Positions 22,851-33,928 are shown, numbered from the stretch's first letter. The stretch is DNA of 64,000 bases from Kingdonia uniflora (GCA_014058105.1 JACGCM010001655.1:1488001-1552000); one strand, 5' to 3'. A program made the numbers and translations. Notes: a model not told the origin generated them from the sequence alone.

Positions 22851-23340
22851 TGCCTCTCCCCTCGACCCAAAGGCATCTCTTTTATCGACTGCGATACATC
22901 GCCTGTTCATTTTCCCCATTCCGACCCTTTAGTCATTATGATTAAGATCAAACACCTCGTCCTCCCCACAATGTTTATCGATAATGGAAGTGCAGTTGAT
23001 GTGCTTTTCCTCCAAACTATCCAAGCCATGAAGAAAACATACCTCATCACTGCCACCAATGTCAAAGTCAAAGGTTTTAATGGGGCCATAGAAGTTGTTG
23101 TTGGTTGAATCAGCCTCCAAGTTACCACTGGCCCAGTCACACTTCAAACCAGCTTTCTTGTCATTAATAAGAAGTCTGAATACCTTGGTATCCTTGGGCG
23201 CGACTGGCTCCACACCATGCATTCCATACCTTCAACATATTATCAGACCCTTCATTTTATTACTCCCTCTGGTACTTGGAATTTAAAAGGCTCACAACGC
23301 CTCGCCCGTTCATATGAGCATCTAGAGATCGATCAGACCC
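22851..23340 (+). pseudogene. Tat-E protease
   Basis: The active-site strand reads MFIDNGSAVDVLFLQT near 22970-23020. The Thr of the required D-T-G is Asn, which should kill the enzyme. Later parts (IKVKGFNGAIEVVVG-like, KKSEYLGILGRDWLH) are preserved with one TGA near 23106. Its position between gag and RT fits. Confidence 0.75.
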
Positions 23341-23449
23341 GGGGACTTATTAGACTCCCATAGCTATCACTGTCTCTCTCTATCCCTACACCTTCAACAA
23401 CAGCTGCCCCATTCATCGTACCCAATGTCTATATCAAACTCGACGGTCC

Positions 23450-24420
23450 TGGTTGAGGTACATTCATTGGAACTTTTCTAGACGAGGCAGATCGCCTCGA
23501 ACTCACATATTTCCTTCGAGCAAACAAGGACGTCTTTTCATGGACATTTTAGGAGATGCCCGGTATCGACCCCAGCTTGGCATGCCACCGCCACGACCTC
23601 ATCCCCCATTCCACTGCAGTAGAAGAAGCGTACCTTGGCACCACGACTTTGAGAAGCAGTAAAACTCGAAGTAGACAAGCTCATAGCCGCAGGTTTCATC
23701 AGGGAAGTAAAGTATGCCGACTGTATAACAAACATTGCTGCAGTTCCCAAAAAGAATGGCAAGATCAGAATCTGCGTCGACTTCACTGACCTCAATAAGC
23801 ACACACCAAAGGACTGCTTCCCCCTTCTGATCATTTAAGTACTCCTCGATGCTACAACTGGACACGAACGTCTGTCTATGATGGACGCGGCGTCGGGTTA
23901 CAATCAGGTACCCCTCCTTCCCGAAGATCAACTTAAAACCTGTTTTATCACTGAACAAGGCCTTTACTATTTTAATGTCATGCCCTTTGGCTTTAAAAAT
24001 GCTGGTGCCACCAATCAACGCCTAGTTATAACCATGTTTAAACCCTTGTTTGGCAAGTCGGTCGAAGTTTACATCAACGACATGTTATGCAAGGGCCTCC
24101 AAAAATAGACCCATATACAAGACCTAACTAAAGTCTTTTTGATACTTCGAACATACAACATGAAACTTAATCCAGAAAAATGCCAGTTTGGTATTTTGTC
24201 TGGTAAATTTTTAGGCCACCTTATCAGTAAACGAGGTATCGAGATTGACCCTACCCATATTCAAGCCCTTATCGACATGCCTTTGCCCAAAACCAAAAAA
24301 GACGTCCAAAAAGTTGCTGGTAAAATTGTAGCTCTCAATAATTTTATTTCCAAATCCTCAGACCGTTGTGCTTAGTTCTTTTATCTCTTACTTGACCAAG
24401 GGGTCCACAAAGCAAAAAAG
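23450..24420 (+). pseudogene. Tat-E reverse transcriptase
   Basis: The domain starts at the DVFSWTF...MPGIDPSLACHR region. It has GFIREVKYADW-like and VPKKNGKIRICVDFTDLNKH phrases, MDAASGYNQVPLLPEDQLKT and FNVMPFGFKNAGATNQRLV. The catalytic motif is VYINDML (near 24070), so the first active-site Asp is Asn (GAC to AAC). Stops are at 24106 and 24373, with a frame shift near 23640. The connection part (NPEKCQFGILSGKFLGHL) is otherwise good. Inactive. Confidence 0.8.
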
Positions 24421-25384
24421 AAAAATAACCCCGTGATCAACTGGACACCCGAATGTGAACAGGCCTTCCTCGATCTCAAAACTTATTTTGATCGACCACC
24501 AATCATCAATACCCCTATCAAAGGTGAGACACTCTCTTTATATCTCACTGTTACAGATACCTCCATCAGTTCAGTTCTCATTCAACTCGAGTCAAACATA
24601 AAAAATCTTGTATATTTTATTAGCAAAATCCTGACGCCTGCAAAAACTCGATACACGAAACTTGAGCGTTTGCTCCTCACCCACGTCTACTCGGCCTGCA
24701 AACTCAAACTATATTTTCAAGCCCACCCCATCCGTGTTATAACAAGCTACCCCCTTCGAGAAGTACTCAGCAAAAAAGAGAAATCCAGACGAGTATAATA
24801 GTGGTCCGTTTATCTCGGCGAACATGACATCACATTCGAGAAGCAGAAATCCCAAAAAGGCCAAGCAGTAGTTGATTTTCTTGCTGACTTCCCGATCGAA
24901 GATGTCGATTGGGAGGAACATGAAGATGACCTGACAGAAGACCAACCCAAACCAACAGATCCATGAAAGCCTAACACAGGCTGACGTCTACTTACCGAAG
25001 GATCCGCTGGTCCTAACGGTTTAGGGTTCGCCATAGTCCTGGTCATACCTACCAATTTATCGAATAGGGAAGGCCATCAAATTAAACTTCGAATGCTCCA
25101 GCAACGAAGCTGAATATGAAGCCTTAATCCATGGCCTTGACCTTGCCCTCGAACTTGGTGTTCCTAAACTTATAGTTTTCACAGATTCCCAACTTGTTCA
25201 GTGACATTACACCGGTAAAAATCAAGCTAACGGTCGCATGGCTGAATATGCTGCTCTTGTTCAACAGTGCATGGACCGTTTTCCCAAAAACTATTCTATC
25301 ACTCATTACCCTCGAGGAGAAAACCAACATGCAGATACCCTCACCTACATAGCAGCTATATTAGGCCAATCAGAATCCTGAACC
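24421..25384 (+). pseudogene. Tat-E double RNase H region
   Basis: The Ty3 RNase H comes first: NWTPECEQAFLDLK, TDTSISSVLIQLES, YFISKILTPAKTRYTKLERL, then YFQAHPIRVITSYPLREVL. A second RNase H follows at about 24985-25380, with LLTEGSAGPNG (the catalytic Asp is now Glu), NEAEYEALIHGLDLAL, FTDSQLVQ and NQHADTLTYIAA. A second, archaeal-type RNase H is typical of plant Tat elements. There is a TAA near 24796 and a frame change near 25055. Confidence 0.75.
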
Positions 25385-26735
25385 ATCCATATTGATGAAC
25401 TCGAACGCCCAAGTATCGACCAGATGGAAGTCAATGCAATCAATATTGGGGGTGAGAGTCTCGATCCAGACGACTGGCGAACACCATTCTTCCATTACTT
25501 CAACCCTCCTAGATGATCCCAAAGCCAAGCGATCATTATTAGAGAATTATCGCAGATATACCATCTTCAAACACGAGTTATATCACAAATCCCCAAATGG
25601 CGTCCTCCATTGATGCATCTCTCAAACTGAAGCCTCTAAAATTCTAACCAAACTCCATGAAGGTACCTGTGGTGCTCATACTATTGGTCGATCTATGGCC
25701 CTTTGAGCCATCTCCCAAGGTATATTCTGGCCCAATATGAAGAAGTAAGTCGCAAAATACGCCAAACACTGCGACAAATGTCAGCGCCACAACCACAAAA
25801 TCCACAGCCCTTCACAAGACCTCCATTTCAGTTAAGTCTCCTGGCCATTCAAACGCTGGGCCATCGATCTCATTGGTCCTTTTCCCAAAGCTTCGCGCAG
25901 CCGAGAGAATATCCTTGCTGAAACAAATTATTTTACCAAATGGGTCGAAATTGTACTTTTGCGTCGAACCCGAGAAGAAGAAGTAATCAGATTCCTATGG
26001 GAAAACATTATTATACGTTTTGAATGCCCTCATATGATTCGATGTGACAACAGCCCACAGTTTATTGGGTGCAAAGTCAGAAACTTCCTCTAAAAACACA
26101 ACATCATCCTCTCATCCTCAATACTTTACTGCCCTCAAAGTAACGGTCAAGTTGAAGAATTTAACAGAACCATAGTCGACGGTCTTAAGAAATGTGTCGA
26201 TGCGAAGAAAGGTCGATGGGTTCAGGAGTTACAGCATGCCCTCTGGGTCAATCGAACAACACCAAGAAAAGCTATAGGCTTTACCCCTCTCCTTCTAGCC
26301 AACAGTACTGAAGCAATGCTCTCTATTCAATTCAAAGTGCCCTCACGAGATCAATCTCCCAGACGAAGATAATGAGTTTGAACTCGGGTGCAATATACTT
26401 TAGACCGACGAAAACAGAGACTGAGCCATTGCCAACCTCGGTCATTGCCATCTATCACTTAGAAGTCATACAACAAGAGAGTTCAACCTCAATGTTTCAA
26501 CATCAGAGACCTTGTACTTCGGCGTGTTGCACAATCCTCGAAGCCTCAGAATGCTGGCAAGCTAGCCGGGTCCTGGGCAGAACCTTATGTCATGTATGAT
26601 AAAACCGACAAAGGTTCATATTACCTGATGACAGAAGATGAAGAGCCTCTACCAAATCCATGGAACACAATGCAGCTGGCCTCATACAATAGGCCACGAC
26701 CTCTAACTTTCACACCTGATGTAAACACAAAATAA
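25385..26735 (+). pseudogene. Tat-E integrase
   Basis: Linker (VNAINIGGESLDPDDWRTPF), a zinc-binding HHCC part (GAHTIGRSMAL, WPNMKK, HCDKCQRHNH), then the catalytic core. The first Asp motif reads AETNYFTKWVE, so Asp is now Asn. The second Asp (MIRCDNSPQF) and the Glu (NGQVEEFN) are present. The C-terminal part (LAGSWAEPYVMYDKTDKGSY-like, EEPLPNPWNTMQL) ends at TAA 26733. No chromodomain follows, as expected for the Tat group. Several frameshifts (near 25740 and 26370). Inactive. Confidence 0.75.
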
Positions 26736-26737
26736 TT

Positions 26738-26743
26738 AATAAA
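26738..26743 (+). terminator. Tat-E AATAAA after pol
   Basis: AATAAA lies two bases after the pol stop codon. Tat-C (58621-58626), Tat-D (37246-37251, minus) and Tat-F (46653-46658, minus) have it within 2-8 bases of the same stop. It could be a poly(A) signal for a short pol transcript, which is unproven. Confidence 0.4.
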
Positions 26744-26792
26744 TAGTTTTTTTTCCATCCACACTTCGTCTCCTATTTTCCAGTGAATTTCT

Positions 26793-27600
26793 TAGTATAA
26801 CCTGAGTATCATGTTAACCCTTTGATTCGACTGATACTTGGGGGTGACCATGAAAATTTTCAAACCTCCAATTTTCGAGCAAATTCGAGGGGCAAGGATG
26901 GTCGAAAGATCGGACCCTCGGGAATGCATTGGGGGCGAACACATTCTACTTCGATCAGGCCCCAAGCCGTCGAAGTCCAGTGAATTTCATGGTTAAGCCT
27001 GAGTTTCATGTCAACCCTTCTACCCGACTGATACTTGAGGGCGACCTTAAAAATTTTCAAACCTCCAATTTTGAGCAAATTCGAGGGGCAAAGATGATCG
27101 AATGACCGGACCCTCGGGAATGCATTGGGGACGAATACATTCTACTTTGATCAGGCCTCAAGCCCTTAAAGTTTAGAAAATTTCTTTGTTTACCTTTGGT
27201 ATCATGTCAACCCTTCGACCTGACTAATACTTGGGGGTGACCTCGAAAATTTTCAAGCATCCAAATTTTGAGCAAACTTGAGGGGCACGAATGGCCAAAA
27301 GACCAGACCCTCAGGAATGCGCCGACGATGAATACGTCTTACTTTGCTATGGCTCAGGCCTTTGAAGTCCAGTGAATTTCCTGGTCTCCTCTAAGTATCA
27401 TGTCACCCTCGGCCCGACTGATACTTGGGGGCAAACCTCAAAATTTTTCAAACTCCCAACATTCGAGCAAACTCGAGAGGCACGAATGATCGAGAGACCG
27501 GACCCTCGAGAATGTGTTGAGGGCGACCATGTCTTACTTCGTTGTGACTTAGGCCTTCAAAGTCCAGTAAATCTTTTGGGTCTACCCAAATGTCACAGCT
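26793..27600 (+). repeat. Tat-E 3' tandem repeats, ~196-bp period
   Basis: Four units are marked by the GAACACATTCTACTTCG phrase at 26937, 27133, 27330 and 27525. Each has GACTGATACTTGGGGG, then TTTTCAAACCTCCAATTTT, then GGACCCTCGGGAATGC. They are homologous to the repeats of B, C, D and F. They lie between the convergent ends of pol and AS2. Confidence 0.85.
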
Positions 27601-27948
27601 ATCTCGAAGCCCTTCAAGCCTCGATCACTCTACAATCATTCTACACTTACAGTATATGCAGATACAAATATTCAAGAATATCAACAACTTACTACATGCA
27701 AGACGTTCTAATACAGCATATATCAGAGAATCAGGTTCAACATAATATAATTCAAAGCAAGTTCAAAGCATACAAAAAGAATCCAGCACAGCAATTCATT
27801 ACAATTCAAGTTAACATAAATCAGTTTTAGTACAGTCTACAACCGTACAGAATTCAAAGATCATGTGCAAAGAAAGCTCAATATTGTTCAAATATTTCAA
27901 CCCAACAGAAAAATTAGAAAACGCGGCTTGGAAATCCCGTACAATACC

Positions 27949-29372
27949 TCATACCGGAGTGGCTGCACCTTCTCCTCCAATAGGATCTTCAGTGCCAACA
28001 CCCCCAGTACTTCCAGTAAAAGATTTTGACCTAACACCATTGACGACCACATCAGTTGCAGTTCCAGCATTGGTACCTTCGATCACAGGAGCCTCCATGC
28101 CACCTCTCCATCAGCAACATTTGCCTCTATCCCTTTTGTCTGCAAAAAATCTTCAACAACAGGATCTTGGGTAATAGGGAAGCGTTGTAAAGTTTCATAA
28201 TCATACCCCAAATCCTTTATGAACTCCTTCATCATGACATTATCCAAAACTTTATAATCAAATTTCCCTTGGAAACGCTCCTTCTGTTCTTTCTTTTCCT
28301 TCTCCTTCTCAGCAAGCTTGGACTTTAACATCTGCTCATGAGTATAAAGCTGTACCTCAAATCTCTTCTCAAACGCATCAGTGATAGCCGCCAGATCTCG
28401 CTTTAAAGTTTTATTCTCAGACACCAAAGATGCGTCAGTCTCTCGAGCAAGCTCCAGATTGTCAACCGCCTCCTTCAACTTCCTCTTTTCCACTTCTACC
28501 GCCTTGTTGAAAGACTGTGCTCATGCATCTGTCTGCTAGAATATTTGAGCTGTTATTACTTCTCAAAGAATGATGCACTCAAGAAAATGTCAGAATCTCA
28601 CAAAAAAATAGAGAGTTACCTGGTACATACTCCTCTTTATCAGCCACGGCTAGAGTTACCTGGGTCGATGCCTACTTCAACCTCTATCTCGAAGCATTAC
28701 TAGCTACTTCGGGCACTGACACAGCCTGCTTTGACGGCCTTTTCACCCTCAGAACATATTATACTTTCCTTGAAAAATTCTCCTCCTCAATTCCTTCAAC
28801 CACTTTCGAAGCACTTTCGCCTCCCCTATTCTTTAATGGTTTCGATGCAATTGATACGTTTCAAAGCAAGGAATCTATCCTTTTCTTCCTCTTCCCCTTG
28901 ATACCGAGCTTCATGAAAATAAAATTTACCCACTCTTCGTCTGAATTGATTAAGGTGTCAATACAATCCCTCGGATTTGCCTAAGTCCGAATTTGAGGAC
29001 CTACAGAACAAATAGAAATACGATCACAGCTTATTCAAGCAATTCATCCAACTCAGTCGAAGCCTCATCATGGTCACCGCGCTCTCCCTTCCCCCTTTCT
29101 CTGCCCTAAGGCCTAACTCAACCTTTGCGTCTCCCTCTCTGTCCTCTCCCCATCTTTTTCTTATCACTATCCTCGGTAACTACCATCTTACGATGTCTAC
29201 TACTTAAACCCCCAGCTCCAGGAACCACTACTGCTAGTGGGATATCTTCTGATATAACCAATTCTTCTACATTGCTACCCTCATCTATCGAAGTACAACA
29301 AGACACACTAGCCTCATTTTCTTCGACCTCCTCGTCTATCAGCCTCAGTCTCGAAGCTTGATGGGTACGCAT
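27949..29372 (-). pseudogene. Tat-E antisense gene AS2
   Basis: ATG 29372 starts MRTHQASRLRLIDEEVEENE and runs 84 codons to a stop at 29118. The central Transposase_28-like domain seen in B, D and F is missing, with a deletion near 29040-29100. The part after intron 2 returns (YCIDTLINSDEEW-like, LGIKGKRKKRIDSLL). Intron 3 is 28533-28619 (CCAG|GTAAC donor, CTAGCAG acceptor). The last exon has an open frame of 136 codons (28083-28493): a coiled coil (LKSKLAEKEKEKKEQKERFQ) and the C-terminal module KEFIKDLGYDYETLQRFP. The family end ATPV-stop is at 27949. Function unknown. Confidence 0.6.
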
Positions 29373-29378
29373 CTTATC

Positions 29379-29643
29379 CTAAAGAAGAAGAGGCACGCAA
29401 TTAGATCGATATATTCGTCTATTACATGTCAATAACTCATTGTCATCTACCCTCTCCAATTGATACAAACACAATAGAAAACTTCACTCCTATCAATAAC
29501 CTTAGAATCCTAAATGACCTAGACTCCAGACACATGGTTTTCCCCTGTCCTCGATCATATCCTCACAACTACAAACCCAAAAGACTATATATAGATGTAG
29601 AAGGAAAAGCAAAACAAAAATAGACAGAGATCAATTGACATAC
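29379..29643 (-). other. Tat-E AS2 5' UTR intron
   Basis: The donor CACAG|GTATGTC and acceptor CTTTAG lie just upstream of the AS2 ATG. It is in the same place as in B, D and F. Confidence 0.6.
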
Positions 29644-29793
29644 CTGTGTTTACAGAAGTACAATCAAAACAACAAGTCAATCGATCCTTAGTAACTACCC
29701 GACAACCTCTCTCAAGCTTCACGAAGAAATGGCGTACGTTCCCTTCCTTTCACTTTCTATTTTTTCTATGAACAGTACATTTGTTATTTTCTC

Positions 29794-29900
29794 AATATAT
29801 ACCTCCTCGGAAAGCCAAAAAACACCTCAATTTCCAAACCACTATCATTGCCACTACCCTTCTACCCCTACTTTTTCGGTTGAGATATGTTTTGACCACA
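29794..29900 (-). promoter_or_regulatory. Tat-E AS2 promoter
   Basis: The TATA box (GGTATATATT, 29794-29801 minus) lies in a ~100-bp stretch aligned with B, D and F (ATCTCAACCGAAAAAGTAGG, GGCAATGATAGTGGTTTGG). It reads into AS2 exon 1. Confidence 0.6.
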
Positions 29901-30492
29901 TTGCCCCTCATTTCCCTCACGTACGAATCACACCCTCACATTGACTTAACTTTAAACTCAAAATAACTCGAACCTTCTGATCCTCACTTGAAGCTGTCAA
30001 ATTAAATCCCTACATCAAATTAACCTTTTTCCGTAAAATGCCGAAACATCATGATAACCTGCATGGCACACTGCCCCAAGAACCAGTACCAATCTAAAAG
30101 GCCAACTGTTTGGGCTGTCAGTTCGTTCAGTTAAATCCAATAGACCTTTATCACACCTACTTACCGTACATGAGTAATCGACTATATCATGTTTTAAACA
30201 TTTGTCCGCAGATAACCTCACATTCGATTTTAAAATTTATCAAGCTTTGAATTTATTGCACATTAGACATTCGGCAAGATGATCGCGTTTAAACTATCTT
30301 CAAATATTATTTGTCCTACCTTCCAAATATCCTGTATTCTACTTTGACAGTTATTTTATAAAAACTTCAAATTTCATTCGGGCAAAAACCCTCCCACATA
30401 ATATAGATCAAACCAATCAAAATAAACGGCAAACACAAACATATTTACATACCATCCTACCAAAACAGTTATCAAAATAGTTCAAGAAGCCC
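29901..30492. other. Tat-E spacer with conserved block upstream of AS2
   Basis: There is no gene. About 30025-30235 (minus strand) aligns with the conserved upstream blocks of B, D and F, including GAGGTTATCTGCGGA, ACTGACAGCCC, GGGGCAGTGTGCCATGCAGG and ATCATGATGTTTC. Confidence 0.5.
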
Positions 30493-30837
30493 CTATTTAT
30501 CGCAGGGACACTTCTTCTCACATCCAGCCTTAGCAACAACATCTTCCTACTCCATCATCTCCTCAGCAAACGACTCTAGCATGGCCAAACGGTGGCCAGG
30601 AAACGGGCCCATCATCAGTAGTACCCCTCACCAGTATGCAAAGGGCATTCCACTAATAGGCTCCCCAGGCTCCACTTCAACCAAATCTGGCATCTCTGAG
30701 TCCAAGTCTCGATCACCGACAAACCTCCATTTCAAATTTATGGTCTTCTCGCAAACACGAATATCCTTCGCTGCCACCCCGTCCTGGTGTTTAGTATTGG
30801 AAGTGTTTCCATTGCTTGTGGACGACGATGCAGACAT
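30493..30837 (-). pseudogene. Tat-E antisense gene AS1b
   Basis: ATG 30837 starts MSASSSTSNGNTSNTKHQDG. It continues DIRVCEKTINLKWRFVGDRD, LDSEMPDLVEVEPGEPISGM and PFAYW. A TGA then replaces the second Trp of the AYWW motif. After that the family C-terminus (LMMGPFPGHRLAMLESFAEE, CEKKCPCDK) reads on to a TAG at 30493. It is the cleanest AS1b sequence here. The family is unrecognised. The TATA box is at 30889-30896. Confidence 0.6.
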
Positions 30838-30888
30838 TATGCTCGGAGAAGAAAGATGAGTTATGAACAGTTCCACCCACAACACCCC

Positions 30889-30896
30889 ATTATATA
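30889..30896 (-). promoter_or_regulatory. Tat-E AS1b TATA box
   Basis: TATATAAT (in CAAGTATATAATGGGGTGTT, minus strand) is 52 bp upstream of the AS1b ATG. It is identical in context to Tat-F (41538-41545). Confidence 0.6.
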
Positions 30897-31429
30897 CTTG
30901 AAGGTACATTTGAACCTTTCCTAATCCCAAGTCGCATTCATTACAGTCTTCAATTTTTCTCCTTGAAAACTCAAAAGTCTAGACTTTACAACTTCCTATA
31001 CATAACCGTTTCATATGTATGTGCATTCAAACCCCATTCCCGAGAATTTGCAGTAGAACAACTCCCCTGCATCAAACTGTTAGCCCCTTTCATACTTTGT
31101 CTCATACCTCTTTTATCGATTTTTGACTAAAATAGGGCCAATTATCTTCGAACCTCTCATTATACTTCGAATTTAATTTTTCTAAAGGTAACCATTGCCA
31201 CATACTAACATTCGAAGCTACAATATATTCGCCTACCATATGTATCAGACACAAACTCAAAATTACGGTACCAATTATGTTTATTACATTACATCAAATT
31301 ACAAAAGTAAGAGGATACCTCCAAACACTGTCATACAAAATCTACAACAGAAAAAGAAAACTACAGTCATACAATAAAATAAAAACTCACCATCACCACC
31401 ACCTTGCCTCGCTTCAACAAGAATCTACC

Positions 31430-31767
31430 CTATTTTTCAGATGAGCCAGCTCCTCCAACTGAATCCTACTCCTTTGCCAATTGATCCTCTGCCTGCACAA
31501 GATACCCGACCAAACTCGATAGATAGAGATAGCGTTTCTGAGCAGTGGTAAACTGAAAATTCATCTACCACCATAAATAAGGGTAAAACACCCTGTTGAT
31601 GGATTCCTCAGTTTATAACTTCACCAGGTCAGGGATGTCCCAGTCAAGCTCATGATCACCAAAGAATTTCACCTTCAGTTCAACAGTCTTCTGCCCTATA
31701 CGGCGATCTTGGGTAAATCCTATCCTTTTCTAGTAGCGGGTATTGGGTGTGGTATCTATTACGTTTT
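31430..31767 (-). pseudogene. Tat-E antisense gene AS1a
   Basis: The start codon is lost (ATG to ATA). The frame reads DTTPNTRY, a stop, KRIGFTQDRRIGQKTVELKV, KFFGDHELDWDIPDLVKL, then NFQFTTAQKRYLYLSSLVGY and an acidic tail ending GGAGSSEK at 31430. It carries at least four stops. It aligns along its length with AS1a of D and F. A TATAAGTA box is at 31841-31848 (minus), matching Tat-F. The 590 bp between AS1a and AS1b hold no gene. Confidence 0.55.
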
Positions 31768-32000
31768 TCAAGAAATTTAGAGAAAGGAGAAGAAAGTGCA
31801 ATAGAAAAAGAGAATATAGTATTACTGCCTCCAAAACCCATACTTATAGACCCATTTAACCTCATTTATTACTCCGTAACCACCAACATTTCTTAAATAC
31901 CCTCTATTATTACCTCCCTTGAAAACCAACAGTCAACCATTAAACTTCTAATAATAAACAATTTTCTTAGCAAATGCCTCTACACCTGTTATCGAGGCCC

Positions 32001-32018
32001 TTGTAGAGAGGGGGCGAA
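32001..32018 (+). other. Tat-E polypurine tract
   Basis: TTGTAGAGAGGGGGCGAA directly precedes the 3' LTR. Confidence 0.75.
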
Positions 32019-32740
32019 TATAGAAGCCTACTCACAGCCTTCTACCCCAGTCAAGCACTCGAAGGCTACCACGACGCCTACTCGAACATCACAAAGACCA
32101 TTCAACCCATAAATAAGCCTTCCAAAGATTATCCGAAGAAGAAGTCTCAACTCCAAACAATCCTCAAAAACGAGCTCCACATCAACATTAGAGACACTTT
32201 GACCATATCCGTACATGGTCGAAGTGTGACAAGACAGACAACCAGCTTACGAGATAAGACGATGGCATTGTTGGTCCTTACAGCTACAGTAACAGACCCA
32301 ACAACTGCCAGAGTGTCAGAGCACAGTGCTAGACCCGACATTTCCAGCGTCAACACCAACTCTGGGATACCCGCTCGATATTCAGATGGTACACTTGTAA
32401 TGTGACCTAACCTTGGTGACTCAGCCCTTCCAATATTCTATAAATAGGGGAGATGGGAAACCAAGATGAGGTTACAACATCTCTCCCCTAAGCCCTTACA
32501 GTTTACCTTCGATCACCTTGTAAATATCCAGTACTCAAACCTTCGACTACTGGATAAAAATACAAATACTCTTAAAAATCCTCATCAGAGGTCATAGAGC
32601 ATCACATTCTAGGCCTCCACACATGCATATTGTTAGTAGAGTAATTACGCTAAAGATTATATACTTGAATTCCTTTGATAAAGGATTGACCCCATGGTGT
32701 AAGAGCCGACTTCCCCTCTATACGAAGTTAGGCCCCTTCA
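32019..32740 (+). repeat. Tat-E 3' LTR
   Basis: It begins TATAGAAGCC (mutated TGTAGTAGCC) and ends CCCCTTCA, 722 bp. TATA box CTATAAATAGG is near 32440-32450. It aligns with 20288-21008 throughout. Confidence 0.9.
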
Positions 32741-32745
32741 GTTAT
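32741..32745. repeat. Target-site duplication of Tat-E, right copy
   Basis: GTTAT, compared with GTTAC at 20283-20287. Confidence 0.55.
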
Positions 32746-32749
32746 TGTT

Positions 32750-33493
32750 TGTAGTTACATCCTCGCAACCTTCTAGCTCCAGTCGAATACTCAAAGGCTA
32801 CCTCGAAGACTACTCGAATACCTCGAAGTCCATTCAATCCATAAACAAGCGTTGCAAGACTACATGAAAACAAATCTTTGACTACTAACAGACCTCGAAT
32901 ACATAGATAGATCCGTCAGTACACGAACCCACATCAACATCAAAAACACATTGTCCATATTCATACATGGTCGAAGGCAAACATGTTAGATATCCAGCTC
33001 ACCAGACAGGAACTGTACTGCAATTGGTTCTTACAGCTACAGTGATAGAACCAGTAACAGCTACAGTCTCAGGACACAGTGCCAGACCCTACATTTCCAG
33101 CGTCAGCACCAACTTTGGGATACCCGCCTAATACCCGGAGGGTATACTTGTAATGTGACCCCCCATGGTAACTCAACCTTACCTATATTCAATAAATAGG
33201 AGGAAAGGGGAACCAAGGGAGGGTTATAAAATCTCTCCCCTGAACCTGACAGTTTATCTTTGATTATCATATAAAATACCCAGTACTCGAACCCTCGACT
33301 ACTCGGCAGAAATATTAGATCTCTTAAAAATCCTGATTAGAGGTAATGGAGTATCATATTCTAGGCCTCCACGCAAGTATATTGTCAGTAGATTTTCTAT
33401 ATCGTTGATTATATGGTTGCTCCCCTAGGATAAAAGAGAAAACCCCGTGGTGTAAGAGTCGACTTCCCCACCGCATGAAGTTAGTCCCCTACA
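32750..33493 (+). repeat. Solo LTR in Tat-D
   Basis: A complete 744-bp Tat-type LTR (TGTAGTTACATCC... to CCCCTACA, TATA-like AATAAATAGG near 33189) with no interior. Its middle part (CGAATACATAGATAGATCCG) is closer to the LTRs of Tat-D than to those of Tat-E. It is most simply the product of LTR-LTR recombination. I found no clean target-site duplication. Confidence 0.75.
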
Positions 33494-33928
33494 CTATTCC
33501 TGTTTACCCACTTATAAAATACCTGAGAGTTAGAGGAGGATAACATGCGCCATTGTTCCATAGAGCTTGTCCGTTGCCGCGGGATTATCTGATTTGATGC
33601 GGGGAAAGAAAAATATTCTACTCAAACAGGTATGTCGTCTTATTTTTATCTTGCTGCTTTGTCTTCTATTTCTGTATGTGGAGTACATATTAGGGTAGAG
33701 GCTGCTAGGGTTTATAGTTGTGATAATTTGACTGAGGACAGGGGGAAACCATGTATCTATGAGTCAATCCTTTTTGGGGTTCTGAAGGTATTGACGGTAT
33801 GATAGGGATTGGAGTCAAACATTCGACTATGATAGTATAGGCTGGAGAGGGTATGTAAAAATAAGTTATTGACACGTAATAGTCGAGTATATTGATCTGA
33901 TTACATGCCTTTTCTTTTGTATTGTAAG
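33494..33928 (+). other. Tat-D AS2 exon 1 remainder and 5' UTR intron
   Basis: After the solo LTR the AS2 leader of Tat-D resumes. The intron runs from 33630 (CAAACAG|GTATGTC) to just before the AS2 ATG at 33929, ending in AAG. It holds a GGACAGGGGGAA phrase shared with Tat-F. Confidence 0.5.

Larger units (their letters stand above)
20288..32740 (+). mobile_element. Tat-E, nested Tat-type Ty3 element in Tat-D
   Basis: This uninterrupted 12.45-kb element has paired ~721-bp LTRs, a primer site, gag, protease, RT, double RNase H, integrase, an AATAAA after pol, four ~196-bp repeats, then AS2, AS1b and AS1a on the opposite strand, a polypurine tract and the 3' LTR. It shows the full plan of the family in one piece. 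All enzymes carry stops and altered catalytic residues. Its LTRs are closest to those of Tat-F. Confidence 0.9.

Noticed and set aside
32750..33493. Second 3' LTR of Tat-E, or a tandem element
   Set aside because: The inner part of this LTR differs from both Tat-E LTRs, and no polypurine tract or interior adjoins it. A solo LTR is simpler.
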